A stretch of DNA of 64,000 nucleotides from Lamellibrachia columna. Lineage: Eukaryota > Annelida > Polychaeta > Sabellida > Siboglinidae. Positions 11,493 to 26,400 of the stretch are shown here, in pieces. Every line of letters begins with the position of its first letter. Position 1 is the stretch's first letter. The notes below the pieces were generated by a model. That model saw only the letters and a list, made by a program, of their open reading frames with translations, was not told the origin of the DNA and made no database searches. The DNA lies in the NCBI GenBank assembly GCA_963662155.1, contig OY759264.1, forward strand, positions 16,633,142-16,697,141, written 5' to 3'. The translations under genes were made by a program, and so were the position numbers.

Positions 11493-14400
11493 TAAACATG
11501 TATTATATTTCACAGACATGTTGCCAAGTCACAAGCTGTCAAGTCGAGTCTCTAGTCATTGACCTGCAAATCAAGTCAAGTCTCAAGCCAATGATCTCCA
11601 AATGGGCGACTCAGTCAGACTTGAGTCAACAAATCTGATATTTCACCATATCATGGACACTACATAATTATTATGTTACATTTATCACCATCTGTTTGTT
11701 TGCCTTTGATGGCTATCTTATTAATCTTGTTAACAATCACTGAATTTATGTTATAATTAGTGCATATAATAATATGTTGTTATTTAATAAAAACACTCAC
11801 CATTACATTTATGCTGTGCTCCCCCTTTCTGTTTACAAACGCATATTCTTCTTGCCTAGGTCCCAGGATGCCTATGTGTGTGCCGTCAACAGCACCCACA
11901 ACTCTTGGGAAGCCCCCAACACCATTAAATGATTGGGCCAGTTTATCCAGTTGTTCGCTAAAATAAATTAATTGTTGACATAAACTTCATAATTTTACAA
12001 GATGGCAGTTGAGTTTTAAACTTATTATTATTAATATTTTCATACTTCTCTGTGCTTAGCATTGTACCTCTGCTCCTGTTCAAATGTTATTTCAGTAATC
12101 GTAAATAGGATGTTACATATACATATTTCAGTGCTCAAGTATATGGTATGGAATTTTTTTATCTAAAACGTTTAAGTACTTTAACAAATACTAATTTACT
12201 TATTAGTGTACTGTGTATATGTGCGTTAAATATCATCTTAGGTACAACTTACGGTTCATAGTCATAGTATATCTCCTGGTGTGCTTTCGAAGCAATGTAC
12301 GTAGATACATTGTTGATGCATCTACTAACTGTTGATATAGACACACCATGTATATTTGCCAACTCTGATAAATAGCCAGACTTGGCCATAAATCGAAGAG
12401 CTATGAGGACCTACAAAAACAAACAATACCACAATATTCAATGTTTTACTTCAGATTCAAATATATATTTTCTGTATAATTTTGCACACATACACACAAG
12501 TGCACACGTTTACATGCATTAATTAATTTATGTCTGTGCAGAATGATGTAACTTAACAAGACGTACATAATGTTATCACAAATAATATAACAATTATATT
12601 TCTCATTGAAACGAAATGCAGTTTTGGAAGTAATTAAATAATTAACAAAAATGCAAAAATGCATGCTACCTTGTTTATACACTGGCATAGACCATAGTCA
12701 GTACAGCAGTAGTAGTAGGCAGCGTTGACAGCTGCGGGGTTAATTGGGGGTAAAGCTCTGTTACAGGCGTTTAACTTGCCACAGTTAATTGTATTAATGA
12801 TGTCGCAGTTACACACAAACTTCGACATTTTAGCAAACCACAGTTACATATTATGGAAGTGTTTTCGCAAGTTCACTTATTTGTGAGTTTTTACAATAAC
12901 CTACGGCGCTATGCTCCAACCCGAATAGAACACATAGCAAACGATCCCTTCACAAGCTTGACCTTCGGCTTCACGTTTGTTTATTTTCATTGCACGAACT
13001 TGACGTAGCTAGAACACGATAGTATTTATACATATATATCATATTCTGCTTACCTGCGTTTCCGAATGTAGTGCATGGGACCGAGTGGTCGTGTTGCTAT
13101 ACGGAGATGCCACAAAACCACGCACTATAGTTTGAATCATGTTTCGATCCAACCGATACACTTTCGTTAGTTCTTCATCGTTGATGTCATTCAAAGTTAA
13201 TCTATTAAGAAAAACTCTATCTCTCCGTAAAATAAAGCGTCTGCGTCTTTTGATAACATGTAAGTATGCCATTTTCTCGCTTATGATGGATATATGTTCT
13301 TATGAGCGGTCTAACCTCGTCGTAAGTTAGGAGCGTTCTTAAGAGCGTTCCTATGAGCATTTCTATGATTTAATCTTAGTGAAACGCAATTTTCTGTTTC
13401 GATCATAGCTTAAGAGCGAAATCGATTGTTAAGAGCGAAATCGTGCTTATGAGCTCATAAAGATGTTAGTGAAACAGTCCCCAGGCTTCACTAATTTGTA
13501 GACAGTTTACGTGGTCAATTGGTAGCCACATTTTATGACCAAGTGCAGCCAAAGTGACCACTTGCCGAAAAGACGTATCGAATTTGGGGCTTTATGTCAA
13601 ACGTCGTGAAATCTTACAGCTGTATATGCCATGTTAGACACAAACTAGGCACTTCAACAAAATGCGCTGCCTCGGACTCGGTCGTTCCGCGCGCACAAAA
13701 ATCCATTCACGATTTAACTTTGTTACGATTACCGGAATCTCGTTAACGTTTTGTTTCGCCGTGTGTTTCATCGACTGCTTCCGTTCATTTTCGTCAGCTG
13801 TGATGGCACCTTTGAAAGCGGTAAGTTAACTTTCGTGTCATGTTTTTCTTATCGAAATTGGACCAAAGTAAAGCTTATAAAATGTCAGTTAGACTTCATA
13901 GGTGTATTTCAAATGCAAGTTGCACAACTTCATCGAATTCCTTCTATAGGTCGAAGTTAGTATGTCGGGGAAATATCTTGTTTCCACGCGAATGCGAAAT
14001 GTGGTTTTAGTCAACCGCAACATTGTGAAGTTTTACGGATCTATGACAGTGAGAGCGAGTCTCCAGAACAAAATTATGGCTTCTTTACATTTCTCTGAAT
14101 TGAATTCACTACAAAGCCAATACCATCTGTTTTACATGATATTATTATTAATGTTTATGTTGTGTGGGCCTTGGATAAAGCGTAGAGAAATACAAGAATA
14201 AAAAAAATGCAATTTTTTAATGATTAAAGAAAATTCGTAAAAAAGCTGCGGAAGAGATTTATATTCTCAATTACAAGAACTATTAATTATTTTATTCATT
14301 GAGTTCAAACTAATTGTTAAGTCATTCTTTAGTTAAAATACTTGCAAAACATTTACAATTAATTATTGAATGACAACAAGACGTTTTGTGACAAGCTGCC

Positions 14401-17400
14401 AGTGCCAGTGGACAAAATTGCTGACTATAGTATTATAGATACACCTCTCAAGACCAAATTTCAAGATTTTGTTTTCTGACCTAATATATTATGTGAATTT
14501 CCACAATTAACTTAATGGGGGATGATGGTATAAAAACAATTTTAAAACATTTACACGCAAAATCAAGATCATTAGACCAAATCATAACTGCAGCAAGAAA
14601 TCTATAAATCATTTAGACAAATTTAACTTCAAGATGTTCTGTCTGAAGTTCTTCCATTGATTTCGGTTATGCGATCTCAGCCAGTATAAATCTTGCTGGT
14701 TTTGAAGATGCTTGCTGACTTCCAGCAGATCTTTGTCGAGGGCAGTTGGGAGTGTTGTTCATGGTCGCCCTCGCCAGCTAGCAACGTCAGCGGGTGTGAA
14801 ATATTGGTCTATGGCCAGCTGAGCAGGGGCTTCACGTAGCATGCAAAACACATTGTATGCATATATATATATATATATATATATGTATAATATATATATT
14901 AGTAACATTGTATTAACATAACATATAATTTTTTTTAAATATATACCTTATTGGTTGAGATGTAGGTTGCATATATATGATATGACTTTTTTATTTCAGG
15001 ATATATGAGAGAGTAAACTGTGAATATTGCTACACTCAGCATACAGTGTACTGTGAACATTGACACACTTCACCGGCATGGATTTATGAAACAGTGAACT
15101 GTGAATATTGCTACACGGCATACAGTGTACTGTGAACAATCATCATGTACTTGGCTCCCAGAGGGAATAATGTAGAACCTTGCAGCCGTCGTCCATTCAA
15201 TAGAAGAAATGTTGGATTCAGCAGTGAAATACTGTAAAAAAAAATTATAAACATTACATCATGTTGAATTGCACAACGTAAAGTCTGCATTATTTTATGA
15301 AGCAGTGATTGAAATATAAATATTGCTGTACTGAACCTGCAGTGTACTGTGCAGTACATGTAGGAAATTCAAAATCCCAGAATATATAATAATTGTGTTA
15401 TATTTATGCAATGGCATTGTTTTTCTTCACACAAAACATTTAGCACTCTATATGGAACACCAATTAGTATATATTTCTCAAACAATTATTTCACCATTGT
15501 CACCATGCAAGATTATTTTGGTGTTCTTTCTGTGTGCGTGCGTGTGTGCATATATATTATTTGGCAGGGAAAGAAAGTCCAGGCTCAGCCAAAAAGTTAT
15601 ACAAATATCTTCATAATCATGGAAGTTATGGCTTTTATTGAAATGTATTGGTCTGATGAAATAACATGCTAATTAGCCATTGTTAACATATCAATTGAGT
15701 TACTATTAATGATGACTAATGTATATGACCCTACTTAATGTGTTTTGTTAATTATACAAATATCTTCATAATCATGGAAGTTATGGCCTTTTATTAAAAG
15801 GTGTTGGCCTGTTGAGTTTGCACATTAATTAGCCAATATTGTAATATTTGTAAACCCTGAACAAATTATACAAAAATCTTCATAATCATGTAAGTTATGG
15901 ACATGTGTCGGTCAGTTGACTTCATGCACTATTTAGCCAATATTGACTTATTATTTGCATTAACTGAGTAATTAATGATACATGACTGGATTATGCATAT
16001 TTATGAACCTACTTAATGTGCTTGCAACTCCTGAAAAAATTATTAAAATATATGCAAAAATAAAATAAGTTATGCCATTTTAATCATACATTGATTGCAA
16101 GAAAACACAAAAATTAAAGTCTTTCCTGTACACGAGATACACAATTTTTTCAAATTTTTACCGTATTAAAATCACAATATCATATCATGATATCTAATAT
16201 TTCTTTGAAGTGCCTACACAAACTGGACTTCCTTTCGCAAACGACTGACTAGACGAAACACCAAAGGCAAAGCTAAAACCCACCTCTCCGGATAACACAA
16301 GAATTAACTTGAATGCAGAGAAAATGTAGCAAAAGCCAAAAAGGCAAAGAAAACTGGACTAAACAGTGACTGGGAATAATTATAATTAAAGAGCTCCGAA
16401 AGCAAGGTACTAAAGCATTAGCAAAATCTTACAAAGACTATCTTTAATGTTAACAACCAAATTGGAGAAAACTAACTCAAACCGAGTTTGGTCATTTATT
16501 AAGGCAAATAAATGAGAAAATATTCCCATATAACTGTGTTTGAAATTAAGGCCTTTTTATCGGTGGCCACTGATTCAAAATGTTTCCTGCTGACTCAGTA
16601 TGCAATTTATCAGCCCCATCCTGCCAATTCATCCCATTGGCCACAGCTGGGTCGGGCTATATCAGTAATGCACATTACAGTACTTACTTACCTATGCTAA
16701 TTCGATATAAAATACAATTGTGACAAACTACTTCTTCCTTGCCAGCGACAAATCACTGCAAAGGCGAAATCTGCACAATCACGGGAAACCCCTGGCATTT
16801 GTAGCATGAGTGCCTATTGGATGATTCACATTTAATGATGTCAGTATCTTTGGGAATACAAGGGAAACATCAAAGCAAAGAAGGCAGATGAAGTTGAATT
16901 GTAGAGTTTGAAAATTTACCTCATACAGGTGATATGTCTACTAAGGAGGCAGACAATCCGATTGACAATACAGTGTGCAAAGTCTGATTAATGCACTATT
17001 TGGCTGTGAAAGTGAACTTTGGACACTTTGATTTGGGTGGAGTGAACTGAGAACGGCATATATTTTTGCCCAGGGCAGTGGCAGTGATCACAAAATGTTG
17101 GCATCAAACATAATGTTACTCTCAACAATTGTAACTGTTTTGCAAATAAAGTTCATATTGAAATGTTTATTAAATTCATTATTTTATTGGTTTGCTAGTT
17201 ATAAGAAATTAGTGACAACATTTAGTACAATTTATATTTATTAAATTATTATTTATTCTAATTTAAAGCAGTGTTTGTTTTAGTTTTATGCACAAAGACT
17301 GCTTTATTATGTATACTTATAATTCATACTTTTTTGTGGAGCCAGTTCAAACTCACCTTGGCCGGTTCAAAATAGAACTGGGCTAGTTAGAAAAATCTGG

Positions 17401-20400
17401 GCCAATTCATTTTTGGCTAATTTCAGACACTGAATGACCAACCAGTAATAAATGATTGTGATAAACCAATTGCCCTTTAGGGGAGATATGGAAGCTGGAA
17501 TTATGTTTTTTGAAAACATTGCTCGAAATGTGTTTCCTCTATATTCCAATAGTTTTGTATGTTTACTATCAATAAAATAAAAAAAATGGCATACCTCTAA
17601 ATTAGTTTTATTCATGGATAAACTTGCATCTACCATGTAATTAATGCCGTTAGCCAATTTTGATGGCTATTTACAAGAAATGCATTTTGATTTAAAAAAA
17701 AAGTACAACGCTCTGGAATTTAAAATGTTATGGTCATCTGGTTAGGGTTATTGTGTTCACCTGCATATTCTCAAAAAAAATTCTAAAAAATTTTGTTTTG
17801 TGCATTATCTTGGGGGTAGTTTGATTAAAAATGTGCTGACAAATTGTTGCATTTAGAATATCGTAACTGAAAATTCAGAAGACAAAAAATATTCATAATG
17901 TGAGAATTTTAGAGTTCTACAGTTAACTAAGCCAGTGATGATTGTGAAATTATTGTGCTAAAATATCCATTACTTTTTAAGTGTTGTAATATTTTTACAT
18001 GGACTATAATTCCTTCATATAATGGCCATTTTTTGGCCAGGGGGGTCTGGCATAAAATGTTCAACATGTTATACTCAGTAAGACCCTCTACAGTTTGGGT
18101 ATAAAATTGTACTAATTGTATTCTGTCCAGCTGTAATATAACCAAATATATGAATAAAATAAATCTGGAATACTATATAGTGGGGCACGATGGCATACCG
18201 GTTAGACAGCCGGACTCTCAATCGAGAAAACCTGATTTCAAATCCCACTGCGGTCGCTTCGAACCTTTGGCAAGTTTGATCACCCCACGTTGCCACAGTT
18301 CACTCAGCTGTATAAATGACTACCTGGCAATACAGACAGTGGTGGAAATGTGAACGAATAGTCTTCGCGCAATTGCAGCATGGCTGAATGCTTCCCAGAG
18401 AAGTTGAGATGGCCTTGGAATGAACAGGTCTGCCAAGGGGTGAAGTGTAAAGCGCTTTGAGCGGTCCTACGGACTGGATACTGCGCTATATAAGAACGTA
18501 CCTTTACCTTTTATATAGTATTTCAACTACAATCTGTGAAGAAATTGTTAATTTAGCTTAAAAACTTCTACTGAAACTTCTCAATGCAAGACAAGCATAT
18601 AACAGCCACCTCAAGTACTTTAACAACCAATTTAATTCTGTATTTACCCAAGAAAAAAGCCCCCGTCTTTTTATCCCAACATACCCTTTCTGAAATTTGG
18701 CATAAATTAAGCTGTTGAAAAATCTAAACTTGAACAAAGCTACAGGCCCAGATGAACTCTCAGCCAGAGTCCTTAAAGAAACTGCAGAGCAGATGGCCCC
18801 CATTATCACCCAGTTTTTCCAACAATCAGATGACACAGGAAAACTCCTTAATGACTGGCTTCAACTGCAAACATTAGTAACTCCCATACATAAAAAAAGC
18901 CAAAAATCTTACCCTGCCATCCTCTGTAAAGTGATGAAACATATCACACTAAGCAATAATACATATATACATACATACATACATACATACATACATACAT
19001 ACATCTTGTGCAGATGCTTCCACATATTATGTGGAAGCATCTGCACAATATCATTATGCACTTCCAACATGGATTCCAGTCAGGACTATCTCGTGAATCT
19101 CAACTCATTGAAACAGTCTATGACTTGATGACTGCTATGGACAACAAGACTTAAATTGATGCAATTCTGTTCGACTTTGCCAAAGCCTTTGACAAAATCC
19201 TGCCCTTCTCTAAAAATGAACCTTCAACGGAATCACTGGAAACACGCACAATTTTTCTATCAAACTATAAACAGAGAGTCTCAGTTAACCGAGCCATGTC
19301 AGTCAACACAGCTGTCACATCTGGTGTCCCGGCTCAGTTCTAGGACTTGTCCTCTTCTTGCTCTACATAAATGACATAGACGGGAACATCAAATCTCCTA
19401 TACGTCTTTGTAGATGACAGTATTATATATCATAAATATTTCTTCCAAAACTGACCACAAAGTTCTCCAAACCGACCTCAACCAACTCCAACTATGTTCA
19501 GACAAATGGCAAATAGAATTTAATGTATCTAAATTTGTTCACCTTCCAATAACAAACAAAATTAAACCCAGCACATGCAAGTATTCGCTTTTTGGCCAGC
19601 CAATTTTTACAGTATACAGCCACCCATATCTCAGAGTAAAGTTAGATTCAAATTAAGCTAGGCAAATCACGTCACTGACACAGCTTCAAAATCTTTGGAA
19701 GTCCTAGGCATGATTAAAAGAACTCTTGGCTTAAAGAAACAGCCTACAACATGCTAATTTGGCCAAAACTTGAGTACTCGTCACCCATATGGAATCCCCC
19801 ACACTACCACACAAATTAAAAGCCTTGAGCACTTAAATAATTTTGCTTTACTAGTAATAGTATACTGGTTGGGGTAAATCTGGGTAACCATGAACTAGAT
19901 TGGCCTAAAAGTAAAGGGCGATATTATTTATGCCGCTAAACAACATTCTTACCTCATTTTCTATGACAGTGCATTTATTAAATCATTCCACACCATGCCA
20001 CCTACAAAAAAGCATATATTCTTTCTAAAATGTGTTTTTGTACACTTTTGCTTTGCTTTTTGTACACTTTTGCTTTGCAAATAGCATTGCATCTGCAGTG
20101 AGCATCTTCAGATGAGAACACCAGTGACTTAAATTATCGCTTACCGTATTATCGCTCACCGTGAAAACCACAACAAATTAACCCTTGATTTAAATTTTTA
20201 CGTTGTTTTCTATAGTATGCATTACCCCTTTCCACAAACCTTAGTGAGGGTTCTGCAACAGGTATAAATTAATGTCTTGTATTCGACGCAGGAATGTCTA
20301 CGATGGTGATGACCCAGACGCATTTCTGGAGCGCCTTGATCTACGCATCAAGGCACATGACAAAGAGATTGAACGCATGTGCAACTATCACTACCAGGGC

Positions 20401-23400
20401 TTTATAGAGTCAATCCGGAGCTTGCTGCAAGTGCGCTCAGACGCAGACAATCTTAAGGTGATTGTTCACAATTTAGTACTATTCCAGCGTTATATTTCCT
20501 TGCTGTGAATTTATTAGATTTACTCTATAGGAATTGTGTAGTAACTATTTATGGTAATCATAATAATATTGAAATTAGTTATTTATTGTGTCAATGGATG
20601 CATTGTGTGGTTTTTTGTTGTTGTGTGCATTAAAAAAACTGGTTCCTTATTTTTGAATTTTTTTTACAAGTATGCAATAGTACAAGGGATTGTAAAGTTA
20701 AAAAAAGTTATCATTACTGCGATATTTCACCACTAACTGATGAATAGATACATTTGTCAGTTATGTTTTTTCTTGTCTTGGGAAGGCAGAGCAGACAGCC
20801 AAGGATATCAACATATGACATGCTGTCCTTCAGTATTTCTGCAATGACCCTTGTGACTTACAGGTAGAGATCAAGACAACTAATGAACAGCTGCAGAAGT
20901 CTGGCCTGAGTCTGATGGCCAAGGGACAAGAGTTGGTCAAACACCGCAAGATTGAACGCAACATTGACTCTGCCATTGACACACTCAACATGTGTTTGCC
21001 AGGTATGTCACTGTCGTATAGATGGTATGTCACTGTCATATAGATGGTGTGTCACTGTCGTATAGATGGTATGTCACTGTCGTATAGATGGTGTGTCACT
21101 GTCGTATAGATGGTGTGTCACTGTCGTATAGATGGTATGTCACTGTCGTATAAATGGTGTGTCACTGTCGTATAGATGGTGTGTCACTGTCGTATAGATG
21201 GTGTGTCACTGTCGTATAGATGGTGTGTCACTGTCGTATAGATGGTGTGTCACTCGTATAGATGGTGTGTCACTGTCGTATAGATGGTGTGTCACTGTCG
21301 TATAGATGGTGTGTCACTGTACCATAGATGGTATGTCACTGTTGTATAGATGGTGTGTCACTGTACCATAGATGGTATGTCACTGTTGTATAGATGGTGC
21401 GTCACTGTACCATAGATGGCGTGTCATATGTCTGTATGTACTTACACTCTTTATGCCCGTGTGTGTTTATCCATCTGTTCATTCTGTTGATAACTTTATC
21501 ACAAGGCACCAGTTGTATATCGACTTTTCGTTATCCCTTCTGTTTTGATGCGCCTCTTAGCTTGGGTTTCTCATGGTTTAGGCACTGTACAAGTTTTTGT
21601 GTTATTATTCTCATGTTCAAAAACTCACCAGTTCCTTCCATCTTGGGCTGTCATTGCAGCTATGTCCTATGTCAGCCCAGCAACCTTCACTTTTCCTTCA
21701 TGGTTCGTCACCATGTTGTTTTTGGCCTTCCCTGTTTCCTCCTCCCTTCTGGGGTCCAAGTCAACGCTGTTTTCGCTGGTAGGTCACTGATCATTCTGAA
21801 GACATGTCCGAGCCGTTTCCATCTTCTCCTTCTCAGGATGATGCAACTGTTCTTGTGTTTTGTTGTTTGGTTGAGTCTGGTGTTGAAGATGGTCTCAGAC
21901 CAATACATTGTTTGTCACTGTCATATTGTGTTAAAGTTATTTTGTCTCTGTATTTGCCACTTCACCAACATATATTATGATATGTCAGTGTCGGATGTCA
22001 TTTCTCATTACTGATGTCACTTCCATTTCAACATAGCATAGTGGAACTTTTCTAGATGGTAGAACCATTATGACATGCTAAGGGGTAGTGTAAAAGTGTT
22101 GTTGATCTTAACATATAATATATGCATAAATGCAATCACAATTTCTCAACACTTGCTCCCTGAGAAACCACTTCTGTCACAATAACTGTCACTTTATATG
22201 ACAACTGACTTAAGTGTAGAAATAATGTATCTGTTTGCGACTGTAACATCAATTTACATTACCAGGTGGAAGTATTCTACCTGGTGGCAAGGACAATACA
22301 GAGTTGACTGCGTGTGATTGGTCAATATTGTGTTTCTGCATGCAAACCACTCAAACTTGTAGCCCTTTCAGTCCCACATGGTTGCAAAGAAAATTTGTCC
22401 CAGGAAATGCAGCTTTTTCAAGGATTCAACATGCTGTTGCAATAGGATGGATATATATATATATATATATAGGATATTGCCTGATAAGAGTAACAGATAG
22501 ACCCATAACATTATACATTATCTGAAAGCTGAATGAATGCGCTTTCCACCCACCCACAATTTATTGATGAAAACACAGACAGGTAGGTGCGTGACGACTG
22601 CCATGGTAATTAACAACAAAATGTAAAAACATTTAAAATCCATCAATGGGTATAAAAGGGTTAATTCTCATACATCACATCTCATGTTTATTTCTTGCAG
22701 TGCTCGAGACTTATGGGAAGCTGCGGGATCAGATGAAGAACAAACGGTGAGTACTTGTGCAGGATGACAAAATTCTAAAGTAGGCTACAGCCATATAATA
22801 TACATTTTCAGGTCTTGAATGGATGTTACGTTGTTTGAGAGTCTAGAATGAGAATAAGCAAAGTCATAATGGCAAAAAGGTGAATTATGGCAGAACAAGT
22901 GAAGTTAGTTTTACAGCAAGGGTAACACTGTTGCTTTCTGTTTTCATATAATCGTGTATAATTTTTTGTTCACTTGTAAATAACCAGTGATAATTTATGT
23001 TACCATTGTATTGTCTGTTTTTAAAGTGCATCTGTGCCTTTTTGCATACTACCATATGGGCCTAATTGCATTTATTTATGTGCAATTTAATACTCAATAA
23101 TTTTATTATAATTAATGTTTTATACATTTATGTGTACTTACATATAATACTCAACCTCATGACTATGGTCGTAAATAAAAGTAAACTTATTATTATTATT
23201 AAACTTATTATATTTTGACACCAAATACCAACTGCCTCCAACACACATAACTGTTTCAGTTACTACCCTGCTCTCAAGACCCTGGAGCAGTTGGAGCACA
23301 CGTACCTGCCACGTGTCAGCAACTATCGCTTCTCCAAGGTGATGCGCGACACAATCCCCCACCTCCGGACCAACATCATGGACGCGTCAATGTCAGACCT

Positions 23401-26400
23401 GAAGGACTTCCTGGAGAACATCCGCAAGCACTCGGACAGGATTGGCGAGACCGCGATGAAACATGTATGTGTGTGTGTATTTACATGTGGGCATTGTCTG
23501 GCGATACTGGGTGGGCATGTTTGACCAATCCACCTCCATTTTCTCATCTTGATTTGATCCTTTCCTGGTCCTCTCCCAGAGAGCGTTGTTGTTGTTGTTG
23601 TTAACTTTGTCAGACCATTTCAAAATTAATGAAAGTTCTGAATATTCATTACTCGGAGTGTCTTGTTATTGATCGCTAGGCGGCATCTAAAAGTATAAGG
23701 TGAACATCAAATTAGAGAGTCAGAAAGAATTAGTTTCAGCAAAGAATACGTCGTACCAACAATAACGCTTACTGATATTAAACAGAAATCACAAGGCTAG
23801 TCTCGGAGCACAACAATCGGCTGATCTGACGTTTGAATAACTTTAAACACGATTGACCGTGCATTGACAAAAATACACAGTTGTTTCACAGTAAAAGATT
23901 CACATAAATAACATGTACTTCCATCAAAAATTTCACGCAATTTCACTTTGGTGTTACAGTTATATTATGCACCAGAGGCGCCACTGGTTGTTATTATATT
24001 ATGCACCAGAGGCGCCACTGGTTATTATATTATGCACCAGAGGCGCCACTGGTTATTATTATATTATGTACCAGAGGCGCCACTGGTTATTATTATATTA
24101 TGCACCAGAGGCGCCACTGGTTATTATATTATGCATCAGAGGCGCCACTGGTTATTATTATATTATGCACCAGAGGCGCCACTGGTTATTATTATATTAT
24201 GCACCAGAGGCGCCACTGGTTATTCCGGGTGGCCTCTACTGGTGCGAGTCAGTGTCTTAGGAGCAGTGTCTAAACCTGTTGCTTGTCTCAATGCACACAT
24301 CATTTGAGACACTGTGTCACCTGACCTCCTGCCGCACAAATCGCTCATGTAAACCAGCCATAATATTAGTGACAGTGTTTTGTATGACAGCTGTGGGAAA
24401 ATTATCTGTGTAAAACTTGTGACAATGTCACAATCATCTGTGTAATAAAAGAATGTGACAGAGTGCGTTATGTAATGGTAATACTGGACAATGTAATTAG
24501 TAATACAGTCTAATGGCTGGCATTGAATTTAGCAAATAGTAATCCCCTAATTCTCACAATCCCAGGCACCCTCTCTCCCTGATACCCTGTCCCCTGACAT
24601 CCTCTCTCCCTGACATCCTCTCTCCCTGACACCTTCTTTTGTGGGCACCCTTTCTCCCTAACACCTTCTCTCCCTGACACACTCGCTCCCTTTTCTAGGC
24701 AGCTGAGCAAGCTCACATGGACCCGTCCCTAGCTATGAAGAAAGGGAAGAAGCGGAAGGCTCCCCGCCCTCCCAACCCCTTCACTGGGCAGGTGGAGCCA
24801 GAGGAGGAGGAAGATAAAGGGAAGAATCCCTTCAATGATGAGGAACCCGACCCAACCGAGGTATGCAGAAACTTTTCAATGTATGATAATAACAAATGAG
24901 AATATGCTAAGTTGGCGCAGCCATTGTTGCATATATAAGTTGTTGTGCAAGAAACACCACATACAATTAATGATTGGTCCGTTATAAATTATATTTTTCA
25001 TTTTGCAAATTCTCTCAGAACTGGGTGTGGCCCAGTTTGTTTCCGTCCATGTAATCAGCCAATCAGCACGTACTAGCTGTGTGTGGTTACAGATTTAAAA
25101 TTCAGACTAGTCACTTTTTTTTTAAATAACGGAAGTGGGCGCGCATTGCAAATCTGTCTCTTGTCTCTCACCAAGTTCATTGGATTTTGTTGCACTTCTA
25201 TTACCATATACAATTACAAAGATTTTCGTCGTGCAAGTTGCTGCGATATTCATGCCAATAAGTTGCGGCTATAATGAGGCTCATCAGCTGACAATTTATC
25301 AAGCTGTGAGTTCCCGCTGCACCGCTAGTGGGGCAAGGTAGCTGCCGTAAGTGGCTGCCATAAGTAGCTGCCGTCTGATACATTGCATATCCACTCCACT
25401 TGTCAGTTGTAAATATTTAAATAGTGAATGGGAATAAAATATAAAAAACTGTATGATAGTAGAAATATTGTCTATATGTATGCATGCGTAAAGTAGTATA
25501 TGGTATGTACTTATATATATATATTAAATATGTTAATTAAAGGGGCTTACCAGGTTGGCGTGATTTGCTAGTTTGTCAGGAGTCACAAACTTGTGCGTTA
25601 CTATGTAACTCATTAACACAGAATGTAGGAAAATAAATAATATGGCTGACTTGTGTTGCTTGTGTTGCAGGGCCTGAGTGCACAGGACCTGGTTGACTTC
25701 TCTCCCGTCTACCGCTGCCTCCACATCTACTCTGTACTCGTGAGTCATACTTAGTCAACTTATTTAGTAATGTGTTACATTAGGAGTGCTACTTTGACAT
25801 TTTTGTCATCAGTAATTTTTTTTTAATGACTGAACTACCGTATTCGACCTAATAAGCGTGCAGTACGCTTGAAAAAAGGACCATGGAAAACTGTCAAGAA
25901 ATCTGTTCTTATAAACGTACACCAAATTTGTTTCTCAAATTCGGTATATCTAACACCTTGATTGCCCAAATGTGTTTTAATGAAGCAAATTTGTTTTAAT
26001 AGTTTGACCATTATATATTTATGAATTTCGGCATGCTATGTAAATATGCTATGTAATCAGGGTGAAACATTCGAATTAGCAGATAATGGTCAAAGTATAT
26101 TATAAAACGTGTGGTTTATTACACATTTGGAGAGTCTAAATACTAAAATATATATATAGCATATGCTATATAGCGTGATTTTACAATAAAAACGGTCAGA
26201 CTGTACTTTTAACACACTGTGTGTCTCGTGTTGTTACAGGGGGTGCGAGAGACATTTGAGTCATACTATCGCAAACAACGACGGAAGCAGGCGAGGCTGG
26301 CCCTGCAACCCCCACAGAACATGGTAAGACTGGTGTCACTGAGGAACAGGGTAACGCTAACATTTCATCCGTTAAGTGTAAGGTGTTGATGGAGTGCATA

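Larger units (their letters stand above)
10683..13481. mobile_element. PIF/Harbinger transposon (defective), Sec15 intron 1
   Basis: Terminal inverted repeats GGGACTGTTTCACTAA at both ends, extending with spaced matches through agagctcataag; target duplication CAG (10680-10682 and 13482-13484), the 3-bp size expected for PIF/Harbinger. It contains a minus-strand spliced transposase (11801-13272) with the diagnostic GAVDGTHI. The distal catalytic part of the transposase is not found, and the interior has low-complexity and (TA)n inserts, so this 2.8-kb copy looks inactive. Confidence 0.85.

Noticed and set aside
12640..12828. Minus-strand frame MSKFVCNCDIINTINCGKL as part of the Harbinger transposase
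   Set aside because: The flanking transposase exons join directly in frame (SETQ to VLIALRF), so this piece is not needed and matches no transposase domain.
13750..13822. Possible alternative first exon of Sec15 (ATGGCACCTTTGAAAGCG before GTAAGT)
   Set aside because: It ends in phase 0, while Sec15 exon 2 needs phase 2; joining gives an immediate frameshift. It could still be a separate short transcript, but nothing supports that.
18181..18260. A functional tRNA gene
   Set aside because: A-box-like and B-box-like words are present, but the fold is not a clean cloverleaf and the sequence continues into a SINE body and tail with flanking direct repeats.
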